Shown here: piece by piece, positions 10,320-20,031 of the stretch
How positions within the stretch are numbered: the first letter of the stretch is position 1
How the letters are laid out: each line of letters starts with the position of its first letter
Assembly: GCA_027943245.1 (NCBI GenBank)
Contig: JANDJZ010000160.1
Span: 1 to 64,000, forward strand
DNA: 64,000 bases
Reading direction: 5' to 3'
From: Acanthamoeba sp. SK_2022b
Lineage: Eukaryota; Discosea; Longamoebia; Acanthamoebidae
Program-made: the position numbers and the translations under genes
The notes under the pieces: model-generated
What the model saw: only the letters and a program-made list of their open reading frames with translations
What the model was told of the DNA's origin: nothing
Databases searched by the model: none

Positions 10320-12100
10320 CTACAGCCTGGCTGTCGTGTGGTGCGATCGACCCCCGCCGGCGTCCCACACGAGCACGTTGTTGGCCCTCCGAACCCGACA
10401 CCCGTCTGTCGCCCGCACCGCCTTGGCCCACGCCTCCCGTCCTCCTTTGATTCGCGCCAGCACGCCTGTCTCGACCGCCCGCTGCTCCTCCCTGCGCTCT
10501 CCGCCGTCAGCCACGACCACAACAACGACTAACCAATGAGCGAGCGCGAACCTGGGCAGGCTGAGGTAGTGGTCCACCGGGCGCTGGAGCATCCACACAG
10601 CGTAGGGATAGACCAGGCGTCGCCCCCGCGCCCCGCCCACGGCAAAATCGTGCCAGCCGATGGCCCGCGGGATCTTCTCCGCGTGAGCGCGACGCAGCCC
10701 GGCGAGCCTGTCCGCCGTGTCGAGGAGCACCGGCAGGTGCTCGTCGAACATGCGCTGGAGGATGGGGAAGAGGGTCGGCGGCACCAGGTCGTCGGGCAGC
10801 AGCTGGCCGGGATACTGAATCGTGTCGACGTCGCGCTCGAAGCGCATGCGCTCGAGCCATTGCATGATGTGGGGCGCCCTGGCGCGCATCAGCCGACCGG
10901 GATGGGGATCACGCGAGAGGTGGGCGTAGAGTGGGCCCATCAGTCCAAAGTCGCCTGGCCCAGTGATCGCATCAGTCGATGGTGAAACTCGCAAACACAT
11001 GTTGTGGCGTGGATTGGGGGGGGGGGGAAATCACCGATCGTCGGCCTGCCGCCGAGTAGGAAGGCGTGCTGGGCAAAGTGCTCGTCGAGCTGCGCGAGGA
11101 GCTCCTCGGACCACTCCTGCGTGGCCCAGGTCGGAAAAAGCGGGTTGGTTGGTTTGCCGTTTGTGGGGGGGGGGGCAAGTTGAGGCGCTCACCTCGATGG
11201 CGGGCCGCGTTTGGTCGGTGATGCCCAGGTAAGGCAGAGAGCCCGCGAACTTGGTGGCCACCTGCTTTCCCTGCTCGTACTGCCCATGCATGTGCGTATA
11301 AAGTGTTGATGGTGTGAGCCAGGACAGTGTGAAGCGAAGCTTTGGGGGGGGAGAGGGGCCCACCTGCTCCTCTGGCGAGGCGTCGGGCAGGTTCATGCGA
11401 CCGAACTCGCGGTAGATGAAGTCGAGGTTCTCCGGAAAGTTCCATCGGTAGTGCATGGCCGGGATCACGAGCCACTCGTCTGCATAGACCTGGCGACCCT
11501 CATAGAATCGTGATCAGTTATCAGCACATGTTATGTGTCGTGTCGTGTCATGTCGTGTCGTGTCGTGTCGCTGCCAACCTCGAATAAAAGGGACACGAGT
11601 CGCTGGCAAGGGGTGGCCGGATACACGGGCCGGGCTGGGAATCTGCATCGGTGCATACGTATACGGCGAGAACGCGCACAAGAAGCGCGTTGAGAGTGGA
11701 GGAGAGGGGAGAGGGACACGCGAGCACCGCAAGACATCACATCATCCACGGTGGAACCTGCTCTCGAGGAAGTCGATGATGTCGCTAGTGTCCTGTACAG
11801 CAGTCTCGCCGTCGGGAGTCAAGAGCACGGGAATCTGGGGTGTGTGCGCAGTGTTGGCTGGGGAAGCCGCAGTCATATGAAGGGAATCGTACGTAGCTAA
11901 CGCCAGTCTTTGGTTTGATGACGGTGCGGTAGACCTGCCCCGGCTTGTTGGTTACCACAACAATGATAGAATGAGGGCGAGAGCACACGCACCTCTGCAC
12001 TCGGGACGACTTCGGTGAAGGGGATGCCCTTGTAGCGCAGATAAGCCCTCACCTTGCCGGAGTACAGCGACACCTCCGCCCCCAGCAACCTGTACGTCAT
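10320..12100 (-). CDS. Glutathione S-transferase-like protein (two-domain, long C-terminal part)
   Basis: Exons 5'->3': 12100-11993, 11934-11893, 11834-11758, 11642-11579, 11489-11364, 11270-11193, 11116-11035, 10954-10552, 10491-10320; 383 residues. Residues 1-80 are a thioredoxin-fold GST N-domain (SLYSGKVRAYLRYKGIPF; IPVLLTPDG; VQDTSDIIDFLE, the last the glutathione-binding Gln-Asp-Thr/Ser block). The helical C-domain has the landmarks YADEWLVIPAMHYRWNF, LLGGRPTIGDFGLMGPLYAH and a long extra tail. Family members conjugate or reduce with glutathione, or are electron-transport-linked reductases; substrate unknown. Exon 4 is 64 bases and is supported by exact phase and by the family-like string VSLLFEVYADEWL it restores. 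The last splice is the least certain. Confidence 0.85.
11534..11570. repeat. (GTGTC)n pentanucleotide repeat
   Basis: Imperfect tandem GTGTC units within an intron of the GST-like gene; the same unit recurs at 15355-15388. Confidence 0.85.
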
Positions 12101-12219
12101 GCTGTGGTCCCTTTGCTTCTTGTTTTTCCCTTTATTTTTCTTATTCATTTTCCACCACAAATTGGTACTGGGCTTGTGCTCGGTGGTGCGACTTGCGAGG
12201 AGGGAGAGGAAGTATCGAC

Positions 12220-12859
12220 ATGGAAGGCAGCCAGCAACAGCCTCACTATCCGGTGCAGCCGCCCCACACTGTGGCGAAGGCGGTCGTCGTATTTTTGCAG
12301 GGTGTGCCCTATGCCGATCTTGAGCACCAGCACAGCGAGGGGCTCGATCGATTGGCTCAGCTGGGTTGCAGCGGTCGTCTATTCCCTCGCCTGCTCCGTG
12401 CGTCCACTCCCTGGCCCTGCCACCCTTATTTTTAGTATTTTAATACAATTTAGTTATATTTTCTTAATTTAATATAAAATCTCGATCACGTAGCACGAGA
12501 CGACCTGGGAGAGCTGCTGCAGATCTTGGGCGTCTACGGGTCGCTCTACGACGGCGAGGGACGTGGCCCGTTCGTCCAGGACGATGTGCCCTTCTCCTCC
12601 CTCTACAAGAAGTGACGCCTTCTGTCCTCTCTCTTCTCTCTTGATTCATGCGTGCCCTTTTTATCTCACCTCCGTTACCGCCAACAGGTTCGGGAGCCTC
12701 AAGCTCGGACTGCTATCGAACGACCCGGAGGTGGTCTCGCTCGGCGAGCGCCTGCGAGTGCCCGTCCTGGTGCAGCTCCAGAAGGCCGACGCACAGGAGA
12801 GCCTCCGACAGTTGGCCTCGGGTACTCGCCACCAACCCCACAACAGGCGGGCAGCTCGA

Positions 12860-12945
<86 letters not shown>

Positions 12946-13608
12946 CCTACACACCGTCCTCGGCTTGTGCTTCCGCTTTCAGTCCAGGAGCAGGTGGACT
13001 TGGCGTTCGTGCACGTAAAGGCCACGGCCGACTTCCCCGCCCTCGCTCTGGCCGACCAGCTGGTCGCCGGGCTTCTCGCCAAGGAGGAGCGGGCGGAGGA
13101 CAAGAAGAGACCCCTCATCTCCGTCATCGCCGGCCACTCCTCTCCCGGTTCGGATACCTCCCTGTGCTCTCTCTCTCTCTCTCTCTCTCCGTGTGTGTGC
13201 CGTGTGTTCTCACCTCATCCATGACCCCAACTGGGGTCTCGTTGGCCGTGTGACACAGCGACGGACGAGGCCAAGCCCACCTCCAAGCTCTACTTCCCCG
13301 TTCAGAGCGCCACCATCATCGACGGCAAGCCCGCCGCGCTCCTCCCGTACGAACCACCTTACACGCGCGCGCGCCGTTCCGCTCAACCGACTTTGCGTGT
13401 GGGCCATGGACGGCGGGGGGGGGGGGCGAGCGACAGGGCGGGCCACCTGGCGACGTACTACCACGAGGGCTCGACGCGAAGGGACGGCGTGGAGCGATTC
13501 ACGGAGGCCGAGGTCACGGCCAAGGGCGCCAACGGCAACATCGCCACCGAGCACTTTGTGCCCGAGCTGGCCTTCAAGCTGGGCAAGACGCCCAAGTACG
13601 GCGCTTGA
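12220..13608 (+). CDS. Shortened cofactor-independent phosphoglycerate mutase-like protein (alkaline phosphatase superfamily)
   Basis: Exons 12220-12373, 12494-12611, 12688-12821, 12983-13147, 13259-13346, 13437-13608; 276 residues, against roughly 400 for archaeal-type ApgM. The N-terminal strand AVVVFLQGVPYADLE followed by GLDRLAQLGCSG sits where ApgM has its metal-binding Asp-Gly and PNLDxLAxxGxxG. FVHVKATADF sits at the HVKATDxAGHxG block, SVIAGHSSP at the TxDHSTP block, and DGVERFTEAEVTAKGANGNI matches the family C-terminus well. The expected catalytic Asp and metal-ligand residues therefore look replaced. It may be inactive or bind a ligand only. The family call rests on pattern memory. 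An AATAAA lies 50 bases after the stop. Confidence 0.62.
12859..12944. repeat. (TC)n(CA)n compound microsatellite
   Basis: Pure TC run followed by a CA run inside intron 3 of the phosphoglycerate mutase-like gene. Confidence 0.95.
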
Positions 13609-13658
13609 GCGAACCACCATCGTCATCTCCATCAGAGACTTGTTTCCTGAGCAATAAT

Positions 13659-13664
13659 AATAAA
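13659..13664 (+). promoter_or_regulatory. Poly(A) signal AATAAA
   Basis: AATAAA 51 bases after the stop of the gene ending at 13608; the convergent DUF2236 gene stops at 13722. Confidence 0.5.
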
Positions 13665-13721
13665 AATTATAAATAAATAAAAATAAAACAACTGATGTTT
13701 TTGTCGACAAGTGACAGCGGC

Positions 13722-16215
13722 TCAGCCGCCGAAGGGGCAGCGCAGGAGCTTGGTGGGCTGGGCCGGCCCAGCCGCGGGAGGCAGGAGGGAGGGAGGCGGG
13801 AGGTGGATGGTGAAGTACTCCCGGTAGACCTCGTCCACGAAGCGCCAGAAGAGGTGGTTCTGCATCCGCTTGAGCGGAGGGCACACCACGTTGAACGCGT
13901 CGCACAGCACGTAGACGTACTTGGACGCCCACCACTTGGCCACGTTGGCCCGGTCCGTGCGCTCTGTTTGTTGTATTGGCCCACAACCGCAGCCAACCAA
14001 TCACGACCAACGCTTGGTCAGTCCACTAAGCGAGTGGCCAATCCAGAGAGAGAGAGAGAGATTGGGGGAGGGGAAGCCGAACCGATGCCGAGCGCGTCGC
14101 TCATGGGGTCGCCGAGAAACTTGCGGATGGAGACGTTGAAGAGCGGGCGATTGAAGGGAATGCTGGGCAGGTCGGCCATCGCGTCGACCGTGCTGGTGGC
14201 CAGCAGCCTGCTCGTGTAGTCAGGCCGCTGCCTCTCCAGGTAGACCGTGCCCAGCCTTTTTGTGGATCCAAGACCGACTCGAGGTCGTCAGCGGCCAAGG
14301 TCGTTGAATCGGGCGCGGCGGCGGCGGCGTACCTGGCGGCGAGCCCGTCGTCGTAGTTGAGCGGCATGACCCGCTCGTCGATGCCAATCAGGTGGCCGAT
14401 GTATCGCCACAGATGCCAGTAGCTCTCCTTCTCCTCCTGACTGATCCTCGCTCCGCGCAGCTGCGCCACTGTGTTGCGGTGTTTTCATGTATATGTTTTT
14501 TTGTTTTGTTTAATTTAAAAAAATTGCAAATAAAATGGCGTTTCGAAACGTGTTTCGGAAACGAAACGAAACGAAACGAAGGGCGGCTGCACCTTCGAGG
14601 CAGACGTGACAAAAGAGGAAGAGCGTGCCCAGCAGGGTGGCCTGGTTGATGGGCAGCTCGCCGTGGAGCCTGCGGTTGGCCCCGCCGTTGGCCGATGCGT
14701 CCTCGGCACTGCCGTCGTCGCTCGCATCGGCGCCAACGTCGCCGTCCGCCCGCATGGCGTCGTTCTGCCCATGCCCGTGCTGCGACAGCTTGACAAACTT
14801 CATCAGCAGCGTATCCACTCCGTTTTCGCTGATCTTTTGCTTCATTTCCTCCTCGGTCAGCTGTCGCCCATCGCTGTCGACCTCACTCTATGCCCCCCCC
14901 CCCATCCGTTGTCAGATCGGTCGATGTTGCGTGAGAGCGCACGAGCGGGCGTGGTCCATGTGCGTGCGTGGGCGGGCGAGCGAGCGCGGTGAGGTATACC
15001 AGTGATTGGTGGCCCTGAACCCACTCAGGAGACATGAGGCAGAGCTTGCGGGCCAGCGCGTGGATCAGGCGCACGTTGACACAGGCCGCATGCCCCTTTG
15101 ACCCCACGCGCACCCCTACGGCCACATCCACACGCGCACAACACACAGGTTCCACGACGTCGCGTCAATCAAAACGCAGCACAAACCTCTCACACACACT
15201 CTCGCTCCACTCTCTCATTTGACGCGTGTGCGCTACCTTCTTTCATGACGGTGAAGATCCAGTAGCCGGTCTCCATGAGCCGTCGCGTAGCCGCCTTCTT
15301 CGACGCCGTCAGTCCTCCGCTTATGTACAATACCTGCGTGGTTGTGTGGTTTGTGCGTGTGTCGTGTCGTGTCGTGTCGTGTCGTGTCAATCACGGCCGT
15401 ATGAGAGCCGAGGGGCGAGCGCCATTGAAAGAGAGAGAGAGAGAGAGAGACCTGAGCGTCGATGGGAAAGGAGTAGGCCTCGATGAGGGCGATGGCCAGA
15501 CCGGCGCAGATGAGCACCAGGTGGTCCCGATAGACCTGGCGCCCGCGCTCGATCTTCTGCCAGTCGACCCACGCCGGCACGCTCTCGAGCTCGTCGATGA
15601 TCTCCCTGTACACGAGCACCTCCTTGGCTGCGCGGCGCGCCTCGGCCCCGGCCCCTGCCCCACATACGTCGCGTTCCTCCTCCTCCTCCTCCTCCTCCTC
15701 TTCCTCCTGCCACTTTCTCTGCTCCTGCTCCTTGCGGGCGAGCAGGCGCAGGATGTTCTCGTACTTGATGGCGCCGGGCTTGAAGAGGCCCGACTCGACG
15801 ATCAGGTCGGCCAGCCGGTCGCCTTTCCTCTGCCACGACGGGGCGTCGGGCACCTGCCACGCGCTCCCCTGCGGCCGTTTGCTCATATGGCGCTACACGC
15901 GCGCGCGTGTGTTGTGTGTTGCGTTGTGTGAGCCCACAGGGCCTTGGGTCCGCACGCAGCGACGTGAGGGGAGGGCTGGTGGTGGTGGTGGTGGTGCAGT
16001 ACCCTGCCGGTCTCGAGGCCGATGCCGAGGAGGAAGAGAAGGAGCCAAAAGGGGTGGAGCAGGTAGAGCCCGTAGATGAGGCCCGCGGCGGCGGAGAGGT
16101 GCACCGCCACGGCGCCGCCGAGGTAGAAGCGGAAGCGCAGCGGGGCCGCGCGACGAGCCGGCTTTGGCCGCATTTGCTCCTTACGTGGTGAGACGTCACC
16201 CTGAAAGGAATTCAT
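13722..16215 (-). CDS. DUF2236 / MpaB-type oxygenase, membrane-anchored
   Basis: Exons 5'->3': 16215-16003, 15892-15452, 15333-15237, 15115-15000, 14887-14593, 14468-14333, 14255-14083, 13963-13722; 570 residues. Residues about 28-68 are strongly hydrophobic (two adjacent spans; GLIYGLYLLHPFWLLLFLLG), suggesting ER anchoring. An acidic run (Glu-rich, about 125-135) is inserted early. The DUF2236 signature is spread over exons: AACVNVRLIHALARKL, INQATLLGTLFLF, and SYWHLWRYIGHLIGIDERV. The family includes ER-bound oxygenase MpaB/MpaB' and the rubber oxygenase Lcp, which hold a haem; histidines in these blocks are candidate ligands. Substrate unknown; oxidative lipid or isoprenoid cleavage is only an analogy. 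N-terminal fusion of two spans to the enzyme is clear from exon phases. Confidence 0.85.
14552..14580. repeat. (CGAAA)n-type repeat
   Basis: Tandem ACGAAACGAAA units in the intron after exon 5 of the DUF2236 gene. Confidence 0.7.
15355..15388. repeat. (GTGTC)n pentanucleotide repeat
   Basis: Nearly perfect tandem GTGTC units in an intron of the DUF2236 gene; the second copy of the unit seen at 11534-11570. Confidence 0.9.
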
Positions 16216-16546
16216 GAACCTTTGGATGGGCCGATATCGGGCAGCAGAAGATGCAAGTGTTGATTACGTCTGGGCACAATACCTGCAAATCGATGCGTGC
16301 TGTAGATCCACTCTGCACAAAGCAAGTACTGCAGCAGTAGCAAAACAACCACACGATGGCCTAACGAGTACAAGGACAAGAAGCATGCCCGAGCCCGGAA
16401 GCGGCAGGCCTTCCGCGTCGTTTACCGCGCCACCGGAAGAGAAAAGCAACAGGAAACACCTGGCGCTTAAGAAGGCTGCCCCACCGACCGCTGACGTCAG
16501 CATCATGGATTTTTTATTGATTTTCTTTTGTACGCTGGGTACAGAG
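16216..16546. other. Divergent promoter region, DUF2236 / BRD8-like
   Basis: 331 bases between divergent starts. The octamer TGACGTCA lies at 16492-16499, 48 bases before the BRD8-like ATG. No other motif recognised. Confidence 0.45.
16492..16499. promoter_or_regulatory. CRE-type palindrome TGACGTCA
   Basis: Perfect octamer within CTGACGTCAG, 48 bases upstream of the bromodomain gene start. Confidence 0.5.
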
Positions 16547-19500
16547 ATGGAGGGGGAGGACGAGTGGAGGCCGCGGGACAAGCTTCTGCTCGTGGAGGCA
16601 GTGAGCTCAGGCGCAGTGAACTGCGATGCGAACGGCGACCAGCATCAGGGCAAGCGTGAGGTAAATTGGGCAGCGGTAAGCCGCCTCCTCCGCAAGCACA
16701 TTCCCAAGAAGCGTCTTTCCAGCCCTACCAGCTTTGGATCCAAGGTACCCCATCGGATTTCACCCACCCCATTTATTATTATTTTTTCCTCTTTATTTGT
16801 TCAAAAAGTAGGAGAAAAAGGATTGATAAACAACTATCGTTATCTCTGCGCCAGAGATGCATGGCGATGTACGACAGGCTGCTCTCTTGCCACGGGGCCA
16901 ACTCAGCGAGTGTCAGCAACGGTGGCGCTCTGGCTGGTACATTACGCATTGCGGGCCGCGCCGCAAGCCGCCTGTGTTATCTATGTCAACTCACCCCTCA
17001 CTCTTTCCATGTACCTGTAGATGAACTGAACCGCGTTGTGGCAGCGCTGCGGGAGGAGTACATGAACCATCTTAGGGCGTCGATCGAGTTCTGCGACTCT
17101 CAGATCCAGTATCGCTCTCGCTTCTTGTGCGTGCGTGCGCGCGTGAGCAAACGTGCTGATCGGGGAATGGCGCGTGCATGCAGGCAGTCCACCGAGACGA
17201 TCGAGCGCATCAAAGCCGGCGATCTGGACGAGGAGCTGATCGAGCAAGAGGAGCAGCGCCGGCTACGAGGCGCCGACGGCCAGACCCCGCCCGAGGCCGC
17301 ATCCGCGCCAACCGCCGCCGCCGCGCCTCCCCGCAAGCGTGGGCCTTCCCTTGAGGACGCCAACGGCACGAGCCCAGCCGTGTCCCCCGTCTCCCCGGCG
17401 CAGCCGCCTACAAAGAAGGTACGCCCCTCGACCAGGCCGGCGCCTGTCGCCGGCGACAGAAGGCTCACCCCGTGGCCTCTTCGGGACATGCGCGCGTGTT
17501 GTCGTGTTGGCGCCCAGGCCCGCGTCGAGTCGCCGCCGGTCATCGCCGAGGCTGTCGCTGCCCCGCCCGTCGTCGAGGCCACTGCTGTCGATGCGGCCGA
17601 GCCCTCGCTGCCACCCGCAGCGGAGGCCTCCGGGGCACAAGACGAAGCGGCACCAGCGGCCGCTCCTGTGGCCGAGGAGCTGCCGCACGGCGAGCCTGTC
17701 GCCGTCGACGAAGCTGCGCCGGAGCCGTCGAGCCAATCGGAGGCCGCGGAGACGTCCGGCATGGTATTGGACGAGCCCCCGCCGCTGCCCCTGCCCCTGC
17801 CCGTGGTGTCGTCGCTGTCATCGGCGCCGGCCTCCCCGGCCTCCCTCGCCCAGCAGGAGACCTGGGCGCCGCTCCCCGGCGTCGAGGCCGACGACGTCGC
17901 CGCGCACCTCGCCTACGACCCCCTCCTGCCTGCGGACCAGGCGCTCGCAGAGCACGGCGAGCCCCCGAACGAGGCCGACGCCGACGTCCACCACACACAA
18001 AACGGAGACGAGCCGGCCGAGGCCGCCAGTGAGAACGAGAAACCGCAGGCGCCGGCTATCTCGGTAGCGGAGGCGCCGCCGGAGCCGGCCGAGGCGGCGG
18101 GGCAGGCCGCGGCGGCGTCGTTGTCAACGGGCGCTGCCGATGCGGCGGTCCTCGAGGAGGAGCAGCCGTCGCCCAACGCCGGCGCATCCTTTTCGACCGA
18201 TCTGCTGTGGGAGAACTTCGAGACCGAAGCCACGGCGACGACCAAGCCGCCCCCGTCGAGTGGTGGCCACGACGAGGCCGACGAGGACAAGCCAGCGCCG
18301 TCCAAGGAGGCCAAGAGAAAGCAAGACAACAAGGAGGAGGAGGCGGCGGAGGCGGCGGAGGACGACGAAAACGAAATGACGACGACAACGACGAAGCCGG
18401 GCAGCGAAGCGATGGATGAGGGCGAAACAGAACAGGAGGAGGGGACGCGGCCACGAGGCGACGCGAAGAAGAGAGCGGCGCCGGAGGTAAAAGCGGAGAG
18501 AGACGAAAAGAACGAAAACGAAAGCGAAAACGAAAAGGGAGAGGAGGCGGAGGAGGAGCCAGTGGTGGCGCCCAAGAAACCCCGAGGCCGCCCGAGAAAG
18601 GCTCAGAGCGCCACCGCCGGCGCCAAGCGGGCGTACAAGAGACGAAAGTCGGGCAACGCCGAGGAGGCCAAGCCGGCAAAGAAGGAGAAGGACGTGGTTG
18701 TAGTGGAGGATGAGGAGGAGGGCGCTGCGGTGGCGAGCGGCGAAGAAGCCAAGGAGAAGGATGAGGAGAAGGAGAAGGAGACCACCTTGGCGCCGAAGGG
18801 AAGGCGAGGTAAGCAACAAAGAGAGAAGGCAATTAAGAGGAAAGAAGAGAAGGAAGTGGAGGAGGAGGAACAAGAAGAGCAGGCAGAGGTGGCGCCAAAG
18901 AACGAAGACGAAAGCGAAAACGAAGTAAAAAATGAAAACGAAGACGAAGACGAGGGAGAGGACGACATGGAGGCCGAGGCCGAGGCGGCGGTGCGGAGGG
19001 TGGAGATGGAAGGCGTCCGGCGGGTGCTGGCCACGGTCAAGGCGCATCACTACGCGGAGCCCTTCATGCATCCGGTATCGGAGGACGACGTGCCCGAGTA
19101 TCCCAAGATCATCTACCGGCCCATGGACTTCACCACCATCACCAATCGCATCAAGACTGGGGTACGTCCTGTACAATAATAAAATATAATCATAATAAAA
19201 TATAAATAATCATATAATAATAAAATATAAAAAACTAACGACAAACAAATATAGGAGATAAGCAGCAAGGTCGAGTTCCTGCGGGACATGTACCTCCTGT
19301 TCCAGAACGCGTTCATGTTCAACCCCAAGGGTTCGGACATCTACGTCATGGCCTCCACGCTCAAGACGCTCACCAAGGAGGAGATGCGGGTACCCGCCCA
19401 CAGCTTCCACTGCCCCTTCCCCCACCCGTCACCGCCTCCTGGCCCTCTTACCATTTGTTCATGTGTGTGTCGTAGGAAGTGGATAAGGAGGTAGAGGTCG

Positions 19501-19746
19501 TGAGGGCATCGTTCCCTCCGCGGCGGCCCAAGAAGTCGGTTCCCACGACCTCACCCACCACCAAGCCGGCGATGCGTACGAAACAATCGATCGCTATGGA
19601 CCTGATCGTGACATAACCGTTGGCTCACCCTCACTATCTCCTCTCCTCTCTCTCTCGTCGTGACAGCAGCGCCCAAGGAGGGGGCCAAGGTGAAGAAGGC
19701 CGGAGCAGCCCGAGCGACCGGAGCCAACCGCAAGCGGCGACGCTAG
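16547..19746 (+). CDS. BRD8: BRD8-like bromodomain protein (NuA4/TIP60-type complex subunit)
   Basis: Exons 16547-16744, 16855-16936, 17021-17126, 17184-17418, 17518-19161, 19255-19389, 19476-19575, 19667-19746; 859 residues. The N-terminus (DEWRPRDKLLLVEAV, VNWAAVSRLLRKHIP, then RCMAMYDRLLS) matches the SANT-like N-terminal block of BRD8. A long Ala/Pro/Glu then Lys/Glu-rich disordered centre follows. It contains an AT-hook-like KPRGRPRKA and a (CGAAAR)n-encoded NENESENE tract. The bromodomain is at about 700-805 (YAEPFMHPVSEDDVPEYPKI, RPMDFTTITNRIKTG, FLRDMYLLFQNAFMFN), with the acetyl-lysine Asn position occupied by Asn in FMFN. BRD8 recognises acetylated histone in the NuA4 acetyltransferase complex. 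A basic tail (ANRKRRR) ends the protein. AATAAA is at 19784. Confidence 0.88.
18504..18537. repeat. (CGAAAR)n hexanucleotide tract, frame E-N/S
   Basis: Repeat of CGAAAA/CGAAAG units within the BRD8-like exon 5, read as Glu-Asn/Glu-Ser. A second, shorter tract lies at 18903-18926 in the same exon. Confidence 0.8.
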
Positions 19747-19783
19747 GCCACACAGCCGTTGGCGCGACTATTCCTCACCATTC

Positions 19784-19789
19784 AATAAA
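19784..19789 (+). promoter_or_regulatory. Poly(A) signal AATAAA
   Basis: AATAAA 38 bases after the BRD8-like stop codon. Confidence 0.6.
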
Positions 19790-19890
19790 CGCTTGCAATC
19801 AGTCAAGCTGTCCATTGTATGACTCATGAGGATGACGATGAAGGGTCTTCGAGCTGGCTGCAGCGCATGTGCCGTCGCCCATGTATCCTC

Positions 19891-19937
19891 GCAACGGCCG
19901 TTGCTACTTTGGCGCCAAAAGCATGATGACCGTTGGG
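19891..19937. promoter_or_regulatory. Cell-cycle promoter cluster: Myb palindrome, E2F palindrome, MSA-type element
   Basis: Three motifs lie 95-141 bases before the CDC20 ATG. GCAACGGCCGTTGC (19891-19904) is a palindrome of two Myb cores AACGG. TTTGGCGCCAAA (19908-19919) is a perfect E2F/DP palindrome. TGACCGTTGGG (19927-19937) is, on the minus strand, CCCAACGGTCA, which fits the plant mitosis-specific activator consensus YCYAACGGYYA. Confidence 0.65.
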
Positions 19938-20031
19938 CCTCCGGTAGCCAGGCCCAGCCACTTGTGGAAGTCTCCATTCAAACCAAGACCAAGTGAACGC
20001 ATACGCGCATCCTTGAATCACCCATTACAGA

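Noticed and set aside
10180..10450. Frames with long Cys-Val or Thr-His runs over TG/CA tracts (also at 12660, 32410, 34190, 44190, 51690, 56160, 59130)
   Set aside because: Translations of dinucleotide repeats in introns or spacers, open only because the repeat lacks stops.
18124..19176. Minus-strand Leu/Arg-rich frames opposite the BRD8-like exon
   Set aside because: Antisense of a Lys/Glu-rich coding exon; no independent motif, intron structure or start context.
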